Origin: Deltaproteobacteria bacterium
Lineage (GTDB): Bacteria > Desulfobacterota > Desulfomonilia > UBA1062
NCBI GenBank assembly: GCA_018433085.1
Contig: JAHDRW010000033.1
Coordinates: 1-36,411, forward strand
DNA: 36,411 nucleotides
Direction of reading: 5' to 3'
The notes under the pieces were generated by a model, which saw only the letters and a list, made by a program, of their open reading frames with translations, was not told where the DNA came from and did no database searches. This document shows, one piece after another, positions 6,618-15,087 of the stretch; position 1 is the stretch's first letter, and each line of letters begins with the position of its first letter. Position numbers and translations under genes: made by a program.

Positions 6618-6854
6618 ATGAGAAGAATGAGAAAGATCGCCCTGTTCGACCACCAGGGCTGCCATACGAAATTTTTCGCTCGGTTCGATGGTTCCACCAG
6701 TCCCCTCAAGTACCGGGGACGGTGTCCCAACCCGCACTGTAACCGTACCGTGTCTCTGTTTCCCGAAACCCTGTTCACCTCCATGGACAAGGCTCGTCGG
6801 GAGTACATCAAGCTCACCAATAACGAGATCGGAAGGATCTTCTGGCAGACGTGA
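6618..6854 (+). CDS. Small zinc-ribbon-like protein, paralogue family C, copy 1
   Basis: A 78-residue protein with the Cys motif GRCPNPHCN near its middle and an upstream HQGC that could supply further metal ligands. It shares with the next gene a GC...F segment, CPNPxC, a Leu-rich strand and a final Y...N...IFW. The start ATG 6618 has AGGAGG 6 nt upstream, which overrides a longer in-frame extension. The first residues (MRRMRKIALFDHQGC) are basic. A compact metal-binding fold, perhaps nucleic-acid or protein binding, is an inference from the cysteines only. Confidence 0.7.
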   Translation: MRRMRKIALFDHQGCHTKFFARFDGSTSPLKYRGRCPNPHCNRTVSLFPETLFTSMDKARREYIKLTNNEIGRIFWQT

Positions 6855-7064
6855 AGACGCCCCGCCGCGTGCCGGGAGAGCCGGGCGGCGCGGCGTGAGG
6901 GGGGCGTGCTTTCATCGTTCTGCCCCTTCAGGGTCTGCAGCAGAGGGCCGGACAGACTCGAGCTGGCCGGGATAACATGCGGTAATGTCTATTGACCTCG
7001 AACCGATCTTTCTTTACGGTGTGTTTCGAACACATGCGTGATCCTGAGAAAGGGGTATGCTTTC

Positions 7065-7334
7065 ATGGAACATGAAAAGGAAACACAAGGCACCGGTGTG
7101 GTTTACTTCTTTGAATGCGAAGGGTGCAAAAGCGAGATCTTCTGGTCCGACATCAAGCCCGTGGTGGAACGGGCAGCACGGGTCTTCAAGTGGGTGCGGG
7201 CAGGGTGCCCCAATCCGGAGTGCGACTGCTATCTGATCCTGAGCTCTCCGGACAAGATCCTCAGCAGAGAGGAAGCCGAGAAGATGTACGAAGAAAAGAG
7301 AAACCGGGGCGAAAAGAACATATTCTGGGTCTGA
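7065..7334 (+). CDS. Small zinc-ribbon-like protein, paralogue family C, copy 2
   Basis: An 89-residue protein with FECEGCKSEIFW and GCPNPECDC, giving a full CxxC plus CxxxxC set suited to one zinc ion. It then has ILSREEAEKMYEEKRNRGEK and ends in IFWV. It is paralogous to the gene at 6618 but keeps the first CxxC, which copy 1 has as HxxC. The ATG at 7065 is 9 nt after GAAAGGGG; a GTG at 7038 is in frame but lacks a good site. The function is unknown. The adjacent paralogue pair parallels families A and B in this patch. Confidence 0.7.
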   Translation: MEHEKETQGTGVVYFFECEGCKSEIFWSDIKPVVERAARVFKWVRAGCPNPECDCYLILSSPDKILSREEAEKMYEEKRNRGEKNIFWV

Positions 7335-7515
7335 TCACGCCTCCCATATAGGGGCGCGGGGGTGAGCGGCGCCCACGCCATTTGCACGTGCCTTTTCCCC
7401 GTGGCGTCACGGTATTTGGCGCGCAGTCCCTGTGGAAGACTTGCGCAGATCATGTGCAATTCCATTATTACCTCTTAACGTGCCTCAACGACAAACCATG
7501 AACAGGGAGGAAGAA

Positions 7516-8154
7516 ATGTCAGTGCAAGAATTCCTCCGTATCCCCGCAGGGGGCGGGGTTTCGCTGGAGGGACAGTTGTCCGTGCCCGGGGGCGCCCTGG
7601 GGCTCGTCATATTCGCTCATGGTGCCGGGAGCAGCAGGCTGAGTCCGAGGAACACCTATGTCGCGAGACTTCTTCAGCACAATGGGTTGGGAACGCTCCT
7701 CTTCGACCTGCTCACGGAAGAGGAAGACATGATCTACAGCAACCGGTTCGATATTGACCTCATTTCGGCGCGCATGGCGGAGGTGACCGTCTGGGTCCGC
7801 GGCAATACGGCTGCGGAGGGGATGCCGATCGGGTTCTTCGGTGCGAGCACCGGCTCTGCAGCGGCCTTGAAGGCCAGTGTTTCCATCGATGAGAATGTCC
7901 GGGCGGTGGTTTCCCGGGGCGGGAGACCGGATATGGTCATGGACATTCTGCCCCAGGTAATATCGCCCACGCTGTTCATCGTGGGGGGCGACGACACCGT
8001 GGTGATTGATCTCAACAGGCAGGCCTTCAACGCGCTGACCGCAGAGAAGGATTTGCAGATCGTACCTGGAGCAGGGCATCTCTTCGAGGAGCCGGGCAAG
8101 CTGGACATCGTGGCCGATCTCGCCGGCAGGTGGTTCGTCAGACACATGGCTTGA
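7516..8154 (+). CDS. Alpha/beta hydrolase, dienelactone-hydrolase-like
   Basis: A 212-residue cytosolic hydrolase. The oxyanion region is VIFAHGAGSS (about 31-40). The nucleophile elbow is GASTG with Ser111, followed by a probable acid Asp160 (VGGDD) and His188 (GAGHLF). The proteins most like this are the short hydrolases often found fused to, or beside, phosphoribosyltransferase domains; no such partner is visible here. Substrate cannot be predicted. The ATG at 7516 follows GGGAGGAAG; a longer frame from 7432 lacks such a site. It is a single gene upstream of corA with its own short intergenic regions. Confidence 0.85.
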   Translation: MSVQEFLRIPAGGGVSLEGQLSVPGGALGLVIFAHGAGSSRLSPRNTYVARLLQHNGLGTLLFDLLTEEEDMIYSNRFDIDLISARMAEVTVWVRGNTAAEGMPIGFFGASTGSAAALKASVSIDENVRAVVSRGGRPDMVMDILPQVISPTLFIVGGDDTVVIDLNRQAFNALTAEKDLQIVPGAGHLFEEPGKLDIVADLAGRWFVRHMA

Positions 8155-8248
8155 CCCTCCAAGGCTGCTGAAGCGGGCACGGTTCGAGAGATGCCGGAAC
8201 CGCTCGGTCAGGTCCCGGAAGGAAAATCCCTTTGACAACCCGTTGATG

Positions 8249-8276
8249 TTGCATCATGTTTCATCTGCACTATAAT
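8249..8276 (+). promoter_or_regulatory. Candidate corA promoter
   Basis: A perfect TATAAT at 8271-8276 lies 20 bp before the corA ATG. The best -35 at correct spacing is TTGCAT (8249-8254, 16-bp spacer), a weak match. The transcript would have a leader of only about 14 nt, so no magnesium riboswitch can be present. Confidence 0.45.
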
Positions 8277-8296
8277 GGGATAAAAGGGAGGTTCCC

Positions 8297-9364
8297 ATGG
8301 CGCGCTATGTGAAGAAGGTATCAGGGAAGGCCGGCCTGCCGCCCGGCACCGTTGTTCATATCGGCGAGCGGAAGCCGGGGAGGGTCCGGGTCAGGGTGCT
8401 GGATTACGACAGAGACCATGCCTCCGAACACGAGATCCACGATATCCGGGAGGCCTTCCGCTTTCGTGATACGCCGGGTGTGAGCTGGATCAACATCGAC
8501 GGGTTGCACGATATCCGGCTCATCAAGCAGCTCGGCGCACACTTCGGGTTCCATCCCCTTTTTCTCGAAGACATCGTGAATACCGCGAGCAGGTCAAAGA
8601 TCGAGGATTTCGGGGCCTATATCTTCGTGGTGCTCAAGATGCTCTATCAGGACCGTGACGACAGCCGGAAGATCGTGTCCGAGCACGTGAGCCTGATTTT
8701 CTCCGAGCGATATGTCATCTCTTTCCAGGAGAGGGAAGGCGATGTGTTCGATTCCATCCGGCAGCGGATCGTCTCCGCCGCCGGCAGACTGAGAACACAG
8801 GGGGCGGATTACCTGGCATACCGGCTCATGGATGCGATCGTGGATAATTATTTCACGCTCGTCGAATTCCTCGGAGAGCAGGTGGATGATACCGAAGAGA
8901 CGCTTCTGGACAGGCCCGAGAAAGAGACGATCCATGTCATACACCATCTGAAAAACGAGAATCTCTTCCTGCGGAAATCCATCTTCCCCCTCCGGGATAT
9001 CCTCAACTACCTGGAGCGGGGCGAGTCGAACCTGGTAAAGCCGGAAACCCGCGTCTACTACCGCGATGTCTACGATCACACCATCCAGATCATGGAGACC
9101 CTCGAGACCCTTCGGGACGTGCTCTCCGGAATGACGGACATCTATCTCTCCAGCATGAGCAACCGGATGAACGAGGTCATGAAGGTGCTCACCGTGTTTG
9201 CCTCCCTGTTCATCCCGCTCACCTTTCTGGTGGGGGTGTACGGGATGAACTTCGACTACATGCCCGAGCTCCACTGGCGGTGGTCGTATCCTGTTCTGTG
9301 GCTGGTCATGATCGGCATGGGGGTGTCACTCCTCGTGTTCTTCAGGAGAAAAAAATGGCTGTGA
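8297..9364 (+). CDS. corA: CorA magnesium/cobalt channel
   Basis: A 355-residue member of the CorA family of pentameric inner-membrane Mg2+ channels (also Co2+ and Ni2+). It has a long cytosolic N-terminal alpha/beta domain with the conserved stretch around LKMLYQDRDD, a long coiled-coil-like stalk helix (about 200-290), and two C-terminal membrane helices. The signature YGMN (GMN at 316-318) sits between them. The periplasmic loop after it is FDYMPELHW, and the C-terminus ends in the basic RRKKWL. Length and order are typical. GGGAGG precedes the ATG. Transcribed alone or with the exchanger gene 81 bp downstream. Confidence 0.96.
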   Translation: MARYVKKVSGKAGLPPGTVVHIGERKPGRVRVRVLDYDRDHASEHEIHDIREAFRFRDTPGVSWINIDGLHDIRLIKQLGAHFGFHPLFLEDIVNTASRSKIEDFGAYIFVVLKMLYQDRDDSRKIVSEHVSLIFSERYVISFQEREGDVFDSIRQRIVSAAGRLRTQGADYLAYRLMDAIVDNYFTLVEFLGEQVDDTEETLLDRPEKETIHVIHHLKNENLFLRKSIFPLRDILNYLERGESNLVKPETRVYYRDVYDHTIQIMETLETLRDVLSGMTDIYLSSMSNRMNEVMKVLTVFASLFIPLTFLVGVYGMNFDYMPELHWRWSYPVLWLVMIGMGVSLLVFFRRKKWL

Positions 9365-9445
9365 CACACGCGGATCCATCCCGCGGATCAGGTGAACGGG
9401 CCCGGCGGCCCGGGATACCCGGATACCGGGACAGGGTGGTTCTTT

Positions 9446-10432
9446 ATGATTGACGCGGTACTGCTGGTAATCGGCATAGCGCTCCTGATCGCCGGAGGAG
9501 ATCTTCTGGTGAGGGGGGCGTCGGCACTGGCCGGCATCCTCGGGATATCCCCTCTGATCATCGGTCTTACAATCGTCGCCTTCGGCACCAGCTCTCCGGA
9601 GCTGGCGGTCAATGTGGTGGCCGCACTGAAGGGGAGCACCGACCTGTCCTTCGGGAACATCATCGGCTCCAACATCGCCAACGTGGGGCTCATTCTGGGC
9701 CTTGCCGCTGTCCTGAAACCGATCAGGGTGAACAGTGCGGTGATCGTGCGCGAGATCCCCATGATGCTGCTGGCCACCGGCGCCGCGCTCGTCATGGGCT
9801 TCGATCATGTGCTGCGCTCGGGACAGGGGGTGTTCGACCGCTCGGAGGCGCTTCTGCTTCTGCTCTTTTTCTGTGTGTTCATTTTCTACAATGTCGCTGA
9901 CGCCCTCAGAAACAAGAAACCCGACCCCTATCTCGAGGAGTCGTCGGAGACCGCCGGGGTGAAAGAACACCACAGGTTGTGGGCCCCCCTCATTATGACT
10001 ATTGCCGGGCTCGCGCTGCTCGCCCTTGCGGGAAGGCTCACCGTGAACTCCGCCGCCGGAGTTGCCCGGGCCCTGCATCTCTCCGAGGCCTTTATCGGGC
10101 TCTTTCTCGTTGCCCTGGGCACCAGCCTGCCCGAGCTCGTGGCCACCTTCATAGCAGCGGCGAGGTCCCAGAGCGACCTCGCCATCGGCAACGTGGTGGG
10201 GTCCAACATCTTCAACCTGCTCTTCATTATGGGGATAACCGCCTGGATCAGGCCCGTCCCCATTCCTCCACAGGGGCTTCTGGATCTCCTGGCCGCGGCC
10301 GTCCTCTCGCTCATGCTCCTGCCCATTGCAGCCAGCGGCCGGCGCACCATAACCCGTCCCGAAGGGATCCTGCTCCTGGCGTTGTACGCCGCGTTCATCG
10401 TCGGGAGGGGCTGGATGTCCGCGCTGGGGTAA
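9446..10432 (+). CDS. Calcium/sodium antiporter (CaxA/YrbG family)
   Basis: A 328-residue membrane protein of the Ca2+:cation antiporter superfamily, with about ten membrane helices in two homologous halves. Each half carries an alpha repeat: GTSSPELAVN...GNIIGSNIANVG (about 47-81) and GTSLPELVAT...GNVVGSNIFNLL (about 232-265). The Glu of each PEL and the GN..GSN residues bind the ions in this family. The likely role is Ca2+ export driven by Na+ or another cation. The ATG at 9446 starts directly at the first membrane helix; an upstream GTG would add a Gly/Pro-rich tail with no family counterpart. The neighbouring gene is corA, so both handle divalent cations. Confidence 0.92.
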   Translation: MIDAVLLVIGIALLIAGGDLLVRGASALAGILGISPLIIGLTIVAFGTSSPELAVNVVAALKGSTDLSFGNIIGSNIANVGLILGLAAVLKPIRVNSAVIVREIPMMLLATGAALVMGFDHVLRSGQGVFDRSEALLLLLFFCVFIFYNVADALRNKKPDPYLEESSETAGVKEHHRLWAPLIMTIAGLALLALAGRLTVNSAAGVARALHLSEAFIGLFLVALGTSLPELVATFIAAARSQSDLAIGNVVGSNIFNLLFIMGITAWIRPVPIPPQGLLDLLAAAVLSLMLLPIAASGRRTITRPEGILLLALYAAFIVGRGWMSALG

Positions 10433-10725
10433 GATACGTGTGCGCGGGAGGACGCGCCCCGGTGAGGGGCACGGGCCCGCACGTCCTCGTTGAGACGTGT
10501 CCCTGCAGGGGGACGGCCCCCTCGTGCGTATGCCCTGTAAGAGGGCGGGCTGTTCTTTTCCTGCTGGCGGGAGAGTGCCGGGTGAAAAGTGAGGTAAGAG
10601 TCCCCCGGGAAACGACCGTGCCGGTTGACGGGCAAGAGGGAACAGGGCTGTGGAGTGTAGGAATGGAAAGATACAGCTATTATTTATGATATACAGCATG
10701 TGAGCCGAGAGGAAGAAGCCCGGCA

Positions 10726-13700
10726 ATGAAAACCGTGTCACGGATCTTTGCAGCACTGGTTCTCCTGATCCTGCTGCTTGTCGTCCTTTCGGCGGCGGGC
10801 CTGCACCTCTACCTCAAGACCGACCGGGGCGGCGAGCGGGTCCTGGTCGCGGTGAACTCCCTCATCCCGGGCCGGATACAGGCGGAAGATATCTCCGTCT
10901 CTCTCCTTGGACAATCGGTGGGCTTCACGGATGCCACGCTCTTGGGACCCAGCGGCGATGTCGTCCTCGCGAGCGCGAGCCTTCTGGTGGAGATCGACAT
11001 TTTCTCGCTGCTGGACAATCGTCTCGTGTTCAACGAGATCTCGCTGGAAGGCACGGATATCAGGCTTGCCGCTACGGGCGATGGATCGCGGCTCAATCTG
11101 GTGCAGGCCTTCGTGGAGGAAGCACCGGCGCAGGAGCCCGAGCCGCAGGATGAACCCGGAGAAGGGCTCGCTGTGATCATAAAGAAGCTCACCATAAAAG
11201 ACGGCTTGCTCCGGTACACCGATGAGGCAGCCGGTAATTCCGTGCGCCTGGAAGACGTGAACGCACAGGCCTCGCTCGATCTGGAAGGCATTTCCGCGGG
11301 CATCGACGGTTCAGCGGCGCGGGTATCCCTGCGGATGGACGGCCAGTCTCTGGAGCTTGACCGGGTGAGGATCGAGGGCGATTACGAAGAGGACAGCCTC
11401 GACGCCCTGTTCGCCGAGGCCTCTCTCAACGGGTTCCGGGTGTCCGTCCAGGGGGAGGCCGCGGATGTCCTGAACGAACCGAAGGTGAATATGGTGCTCG
11501 AGTACGGCGGAGAGCTTTCCGGCCTCATGTCCCTGCTGGACCCTAAGAGACGGTATTCCGGAAGGATATCCGGCAGGGCCGCGGCCCGGGGCGCGTTGGG
11601 GAATCCTCAGGCCACGGCCGTCCTGGATTACGAGGGGGGGGAAGTCGCGGGCATACGGCTCGACGGCCTCCGGCTGGAGATGGCCCTGGATGATCGGATC
11701 GTGGAGCTCGGAGAGTCGGTTCTCCGAAGCGCCTCCGGCACGGCCACGGCCAGCGGAAAAATCGATCTCCGGGAGGCCTTTCCCCGTGGCTTCATCGAGA
11801 GCGAGCCGGGTCTCGAGGCCGTTTCCTACGACCTCGTCTCCACGCTCGCGAACATCGATCCCGGCCGGTTTTTTCCCGATGCCGCGGCATACCCCGACAG
11901 CGTATCCGGCCGGGTGGAGGTTGCCGGAAGGGGAGTTCTGCCCCCGGATATCACCGCGAGCTCAGACTATGTGCTCCATCTGGAGGGCGCCTTGCCGGAG
12001 TCTCCGATTCCCATGGGCGAGATCGACATCAAGGGGGAGGCGGGGCTCGATTATCCGGTCCTCACCTATGCCGCCGCCGGAGATATCACCGGGACCATCG
12101 ATGCGGACATCCGGGGCAGGCTGAACCTGGTCGCGGATAGTATCCAGGCCGTGGTGCGTCTCGATGTCCGGCAGGTGGAGGGCATTGTCGCGGCTCTGGA
12201 TATGCAGGCGAAGGGGTCGTTCTCGGCCCGGGCCGAGATCTCGGGTACCCTGGGCAACCCGGTGGCATCCGGCACGCTGACGGGGAAGGGCCTCCAGTGG
12301 CAGGACTACCGGGTGGGAGATGTCTCGGCCGATCTCAGGCTCGACGAAACCGGCATGCTCACTATCACCGAGCTGTCCATGAACAGAGCGGGCAGGTCGC
12401 TCTCCGTGCAGGGAGGTGTCAGGGTTTTCCGGGAAGGGCTGACCCCCGATCCCGACCTGCCCGTCAACCTGGACATCCGTCTGGAGTCGGCCAGGATAGA
12501 CCGGATGATCGTGCAGGAGGGAATGGGAGGCACCCTCAATGGCGAGGTGCACGTGGGCGGAAGGCTGGCCGGGCCCTCGGTGCGCGTCGACCTCGCAGGC
12601 GAGGGGGTGACTTTCCAGGGCGTCAATCTGGGGAATATCCGCATACAGGGTGATCTCACCGACGAAGGCATCACGAAGCGGACATTTCCGCCGGCGGCAG
12701 AGAACCTCCCCCAGGTGCGGCAGAACGTTCCTGCCGCATTTCATCTCCCGGCCGGCGGAGCCGGAACCCCGGTCATCCGCCCTGCATCAGATGAGGCATC
12801 TCTCACGCGCCTGCCGGCCGGTGGCGGGAAGGGGCAGGCAGCCATGGGGACCGCGGCAGGACCGTCTCCCCCGATCCGGAGGGTCCAGTTCAACCCCAGG
12901 CTCGAGTTCGAGATCACCGGAGAGCAGATCGACCTGCAGGAGTTCACCCCCCTGGCCGAGGGCACGCTCCGGTATGACGCCCGGCTCCGCGGCAGCCTCA
13001 GGGAACCACGGGGGACCTTCCGGGTGAGCGGAACCGGGATCACCCTGGCGGGGCAGGAGGTGGAAGAGCTGAGGGCCTCGGGAGATCTCCAGGGCGGACA
13101 GGTGCGGGTCAAGGCTCTCACCGCCGTGGTGGCCGAGGGCGAGACCGTCACCGGCTCCGGCAGCCTGGATTTGAGCGAGCCAAGGGACTACGAGATCTCC
13201 CTGTCCACCCGGGGCATCATGCTCAACTCCCTCGCGGCCTTTCAGAAGAGCGAGGTCACCGGCGGGAGACTGGTGTTCGACGTCACGGGCAGCGGAACCC
13301 TGGAAAACCCGGGACTCGAGGGCACCCTGCGGATTCTGAGCCCGGCCGTCAGGGGGCAGGCGCTTCAGGATATCGCGGTCAGCCTCACGCTGGCGGAGCA
13401 GGTGGCGCACGTCAGGGGGCAGAACGGCTTTTCCTTCGACGGCACCTATGATCTTCAGACCCGGGTCATCGATCTGGAGGCCCTGTTCGAGGATGCCGAG
13501 CTGGCGCCCTATCTCGCGATCGCAGGCAGGCCCGAGCTCAGGGGGATCATGAGCGGGAGCGTGGAGATCACCGGCGATGTCTCGGACATGACCGGTCTGA
13601 ACGTGTCGGTGCATGTCGCACGGGCATACATGGGTTTCAGGGAGCGGGAACTCATGAGCGCACGATCCCTGACAGCCGAGTACCGGCAGGGGAGCCTCGT

Positions 13701-15072
13701 CATACCGGAGACCTCCATCGACCTGCCGGGCGAGGGCAGCATGATGATCAGGGCCGATGCCGCGCCGCAGGGAGAGCTGGACCTCCACGCAGAGGGGATG
13801 GTCCCGCTTGAGATCATGGGGCTCTTCGACCCGGAGCTGGCGGACCTCACCGGCACGGCCCGTTTCGAGGTGGATGCCGCGGGAAGCCTCCAGTCTCCCC
13901 GGGTGGAGGGGGATGTGTTTCTCGAGGATGTACGGTATCCCGTCCCCTACAACAACCAACTCATCCACGGGGTGCGCGGTCATGTGCAGATCAGCCGGGA
14001 GAGGATTCTCATAGAAAATCTGGCAGGCAGGCTCGACGATGGATATTTCGAGGTACGGGGCCGGATGGACCTGGAGGATCTCCAGCCCGGCCGGATGAGC
14101 ATGACCGCCCGGATGAGGTCGCTGCCCATCGTGGTTCCCGATACCATGGATCTCCTGCTCGAGGGCGAGGCGACCCTCTCCGGCATGCCCGGCGACAGCC
14201 TGCTGCAGGCGGACGTGGCCGTTCTGGAGGCACTGTATTATCAGGACCTGCAGCTGAACATCGTTGCCGAGGTGGGCCAGAGGATTCTCGGCGGAGGCCG
14301 GGAGGTGCAGATCGCGCGTGAGCCCATCGATCTGCCCTACCTGCGAAACGCGGAGCTCGATATCTCCGTCGTCAGGCGGGGCCCTGTCCTGATCGAGAAC
14401 AACCTGGCCGAGCTCACCCTGAGCCCTGATCTGCACGTGACAGGCACCCTGAATAACCCGGTCATCACGGGCAGGGTCTCGGTGATCGAGGGCACCGTCA
14501 CCTATCAGAGGCGGACCTTCGAGGTCACCGACGGGGTGGTGGAGTTCGTCGATCCCTACCGGACCAGGGCGGTGGTCGATCTCGAGGCCGAGGGCGAGAT
14601 CCGTGACTGGACGGTCTTTCTCTCCGTCTCGGGGCCCATGGATAATCTGAACATCGAGCTGGCCTCCGACCCGCCGGCAGAGGATGCCGTGATCCTCACC
14701 CTGCTGGCCACGGGCAGAACCCCGGACGAGCTCACCGGCGGGGGAGGGGCGCCCAGGAGCCCTTCCAGCATGCTGGCGGAGCTCCTGGCCGGCACCTATG
14801 GAGAAGAGCTTCGGGAGACCACGGGCCTCGACATCCTCGAGCTGGAGACGGTCTCCCCCGAAGGGGGGACAGCGGACGACATCAGGATCACCGTGGGCGA
14901 AGAGCTCACGCGCCGGCTCACCGTGAAGTATTCGCTGGAGACCAGCGAGAGTGAGGTGACCAGGACCGCCATTGCGGAGTACAAGCTGCTGGAGAGCCTT
15001 CTGATCGATGGTTTCCAAGACAGCAAGGGGGTGTTCGGCGCAGATCTCCGGTACAGGGTCGAGTTCCGGTAG
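10726..15072 (+). CDS. tamB: TamB-family translocation and assembly protein (DUF490)
   Basis: A 1448-residue protein with an N-terminal signal anchor (about 5-27, LILLLVVLSAAGLHLYL), then the AsmA-like start (GERVLVAVNSLIPGRIQAEDISVSLLG). A very long repetitive beta-strand region and the conserved C-terminal DUF490 domain follow (last about 350 residues, from PVPYNNQLIHGVRG to VRFR-like LRYRVEFR). Such proteins form a periplasm-spanning groove linking inner and outer membranes and work with an Omp85 partner in outer-membrane protein assembly or phospholipid transport. The Omp85 gene follows after 15 nt. Length is close to other TamB proteins. A low-complexity Pro/Gly/Ala segment at about residues 651-720 interrupts the regular strand pattern (see 12716-12738). 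Confidence 0.92.
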   Translation: MKTVSRIFAALVLLILLLVVLSAAGLHLYLKTDRGGERVLVAVNSLIPGRIQAEDISVSLLGQSVGFTDATLLGPSGDVVLASASLLVEIDIFSLLDNRLVFNEISLEGTDIRLAATGDGSRLNLVQAFVEEAPAQEPEPQDEPGEGLAVIIKKLTIKDGLLRYTDEAAGNSVRLEDVNAQASLDLEGISAGIDGSAARVSLRMDGQSLELDRVRIEGDYEEDSLDALFAEASLNGFRVSVQGEAADVLNEPKVNMVLEYGGELSGLMSLLDPKRRYSGRISGRAAARGALGNPQATAVLDYEGGEVAGIRLDGLRLEMALDDRIVELGESVLRSASGTATASGKIDLREAFPRGFIESEPGLEAVSYDLVSTLANIDPGRFFPDAAAYPDSVSGRVEVAGRGVLPPDITASSDYVLHLEGALPESPIPMGEIDIKGEAGLDYPVLTYAAAGDITGTIDADIRGRLNLVADSIQAVVRLDVRQVEGIVAALDMQAKGSFSARAEISGTLGNPVASGTLTGKGLQWQDYRVGDVSADLRLDETGMLTITELSMNRAGRSLSVQGGVRVFREGLTPDPDLPVNLDIRLESARIDRMIVQEGMGGTLNGEVHVGGRLAGPSVRVDLAGEGVTFQGVNLGNIRIQGDLTDEGITKRTFPPAAENLPQVRQNVPAAFHLPAGGAGTPVIRPASDEASLTRLPAGGGKGQAAMGTAAGPSPPIRRVQFNPRLEFEITGEQIDLQEFTPLAEGTLRYDARLRGSLREPRGTFRVSGTGITLAGQEVEELRASGDLQGGQVRVKALTAVVAEGETVTGSGSLDLSEPRDYEISLSTRGIMLNSLAAFQKSEVTGGRLVFDVTGSGTLENPGLEGTLRILSPAVRGQALQDIAVSLTLAEQVAHVRGQNGFSFDGTYDLQTRVIDLEALFEDAELAPYLAIAGRPELRGIMSGSVEITGDVSDMTGLNVSVHVARAYMGFRERELMSARSLTAEYRQGSLVIPETSIDLPGEGSMMIRADAAPQGELDLHAEGMVPLEIMGLFDPELADLTGTARFEVDAAGSLQSPRVEGDVFLEDVRYPVPYNNQLIHGVRGHVQISRERILIENLAGRLDDGYFEVRGRMDLEDLQPGRMSMTARMRSLPIVVPDTMDLLLEGEATLSGMPGDSLLQADVAVLEALYYQDLQLNIVAEVGQRILGGGREVQIAREPIDLPYLRNAELDISVVRRGPVLIENNLAELTLSPDLHVTGTLNNPVITGRVSVIEGTVTYQRRTFEVTDGVVEFVDPYRTRAVVDLEAEGEIRDWTVFLSVSGPMDNLNIELASDPPAEDAVILTLLATGRTPDELTGGGGAPRSPSSMLAELLAGTYGEELRETTGLDILELETVSPEGGTADDIRITVGEELTRRLTVKYSLETSESEVTRTAIAEYKLLESLLIDGFQDSKGVFGADLRYRVEFR
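12716..12738. repeat. Palindrome inside the tamB low-complexity insert
   Basis: TGCGGCAG (12716-12723) and CTGCCGCA (12731-12738) are perfect 8-bp arms around a 7-nt loop. They lie within the coding segment for the Pro/Gly/Ala-rich residues about 651-720 that break the TamB strand pattern. Confidence 0.4.
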
Positions 15073-15087
15073 GGGGTGGTGTTTTCC

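Noticed and set aside
8232..8237. TTGACA as the -35 of corA
   Set aside because: It is 33 bp from the TATAAT, too far for one promoter.
9392..9445. Upstream GTG start for the Ca2+ exchanger
   Set aside because: It adds a Gly/Pro-rich tail before the first membrane helix, unlike the family.
9326..10756. 476-codon minus-strand ORF over the exchanger gene
   Set aside because: Low-complexity composition, no ribosome binding site, antisense to a clear transporter gene.
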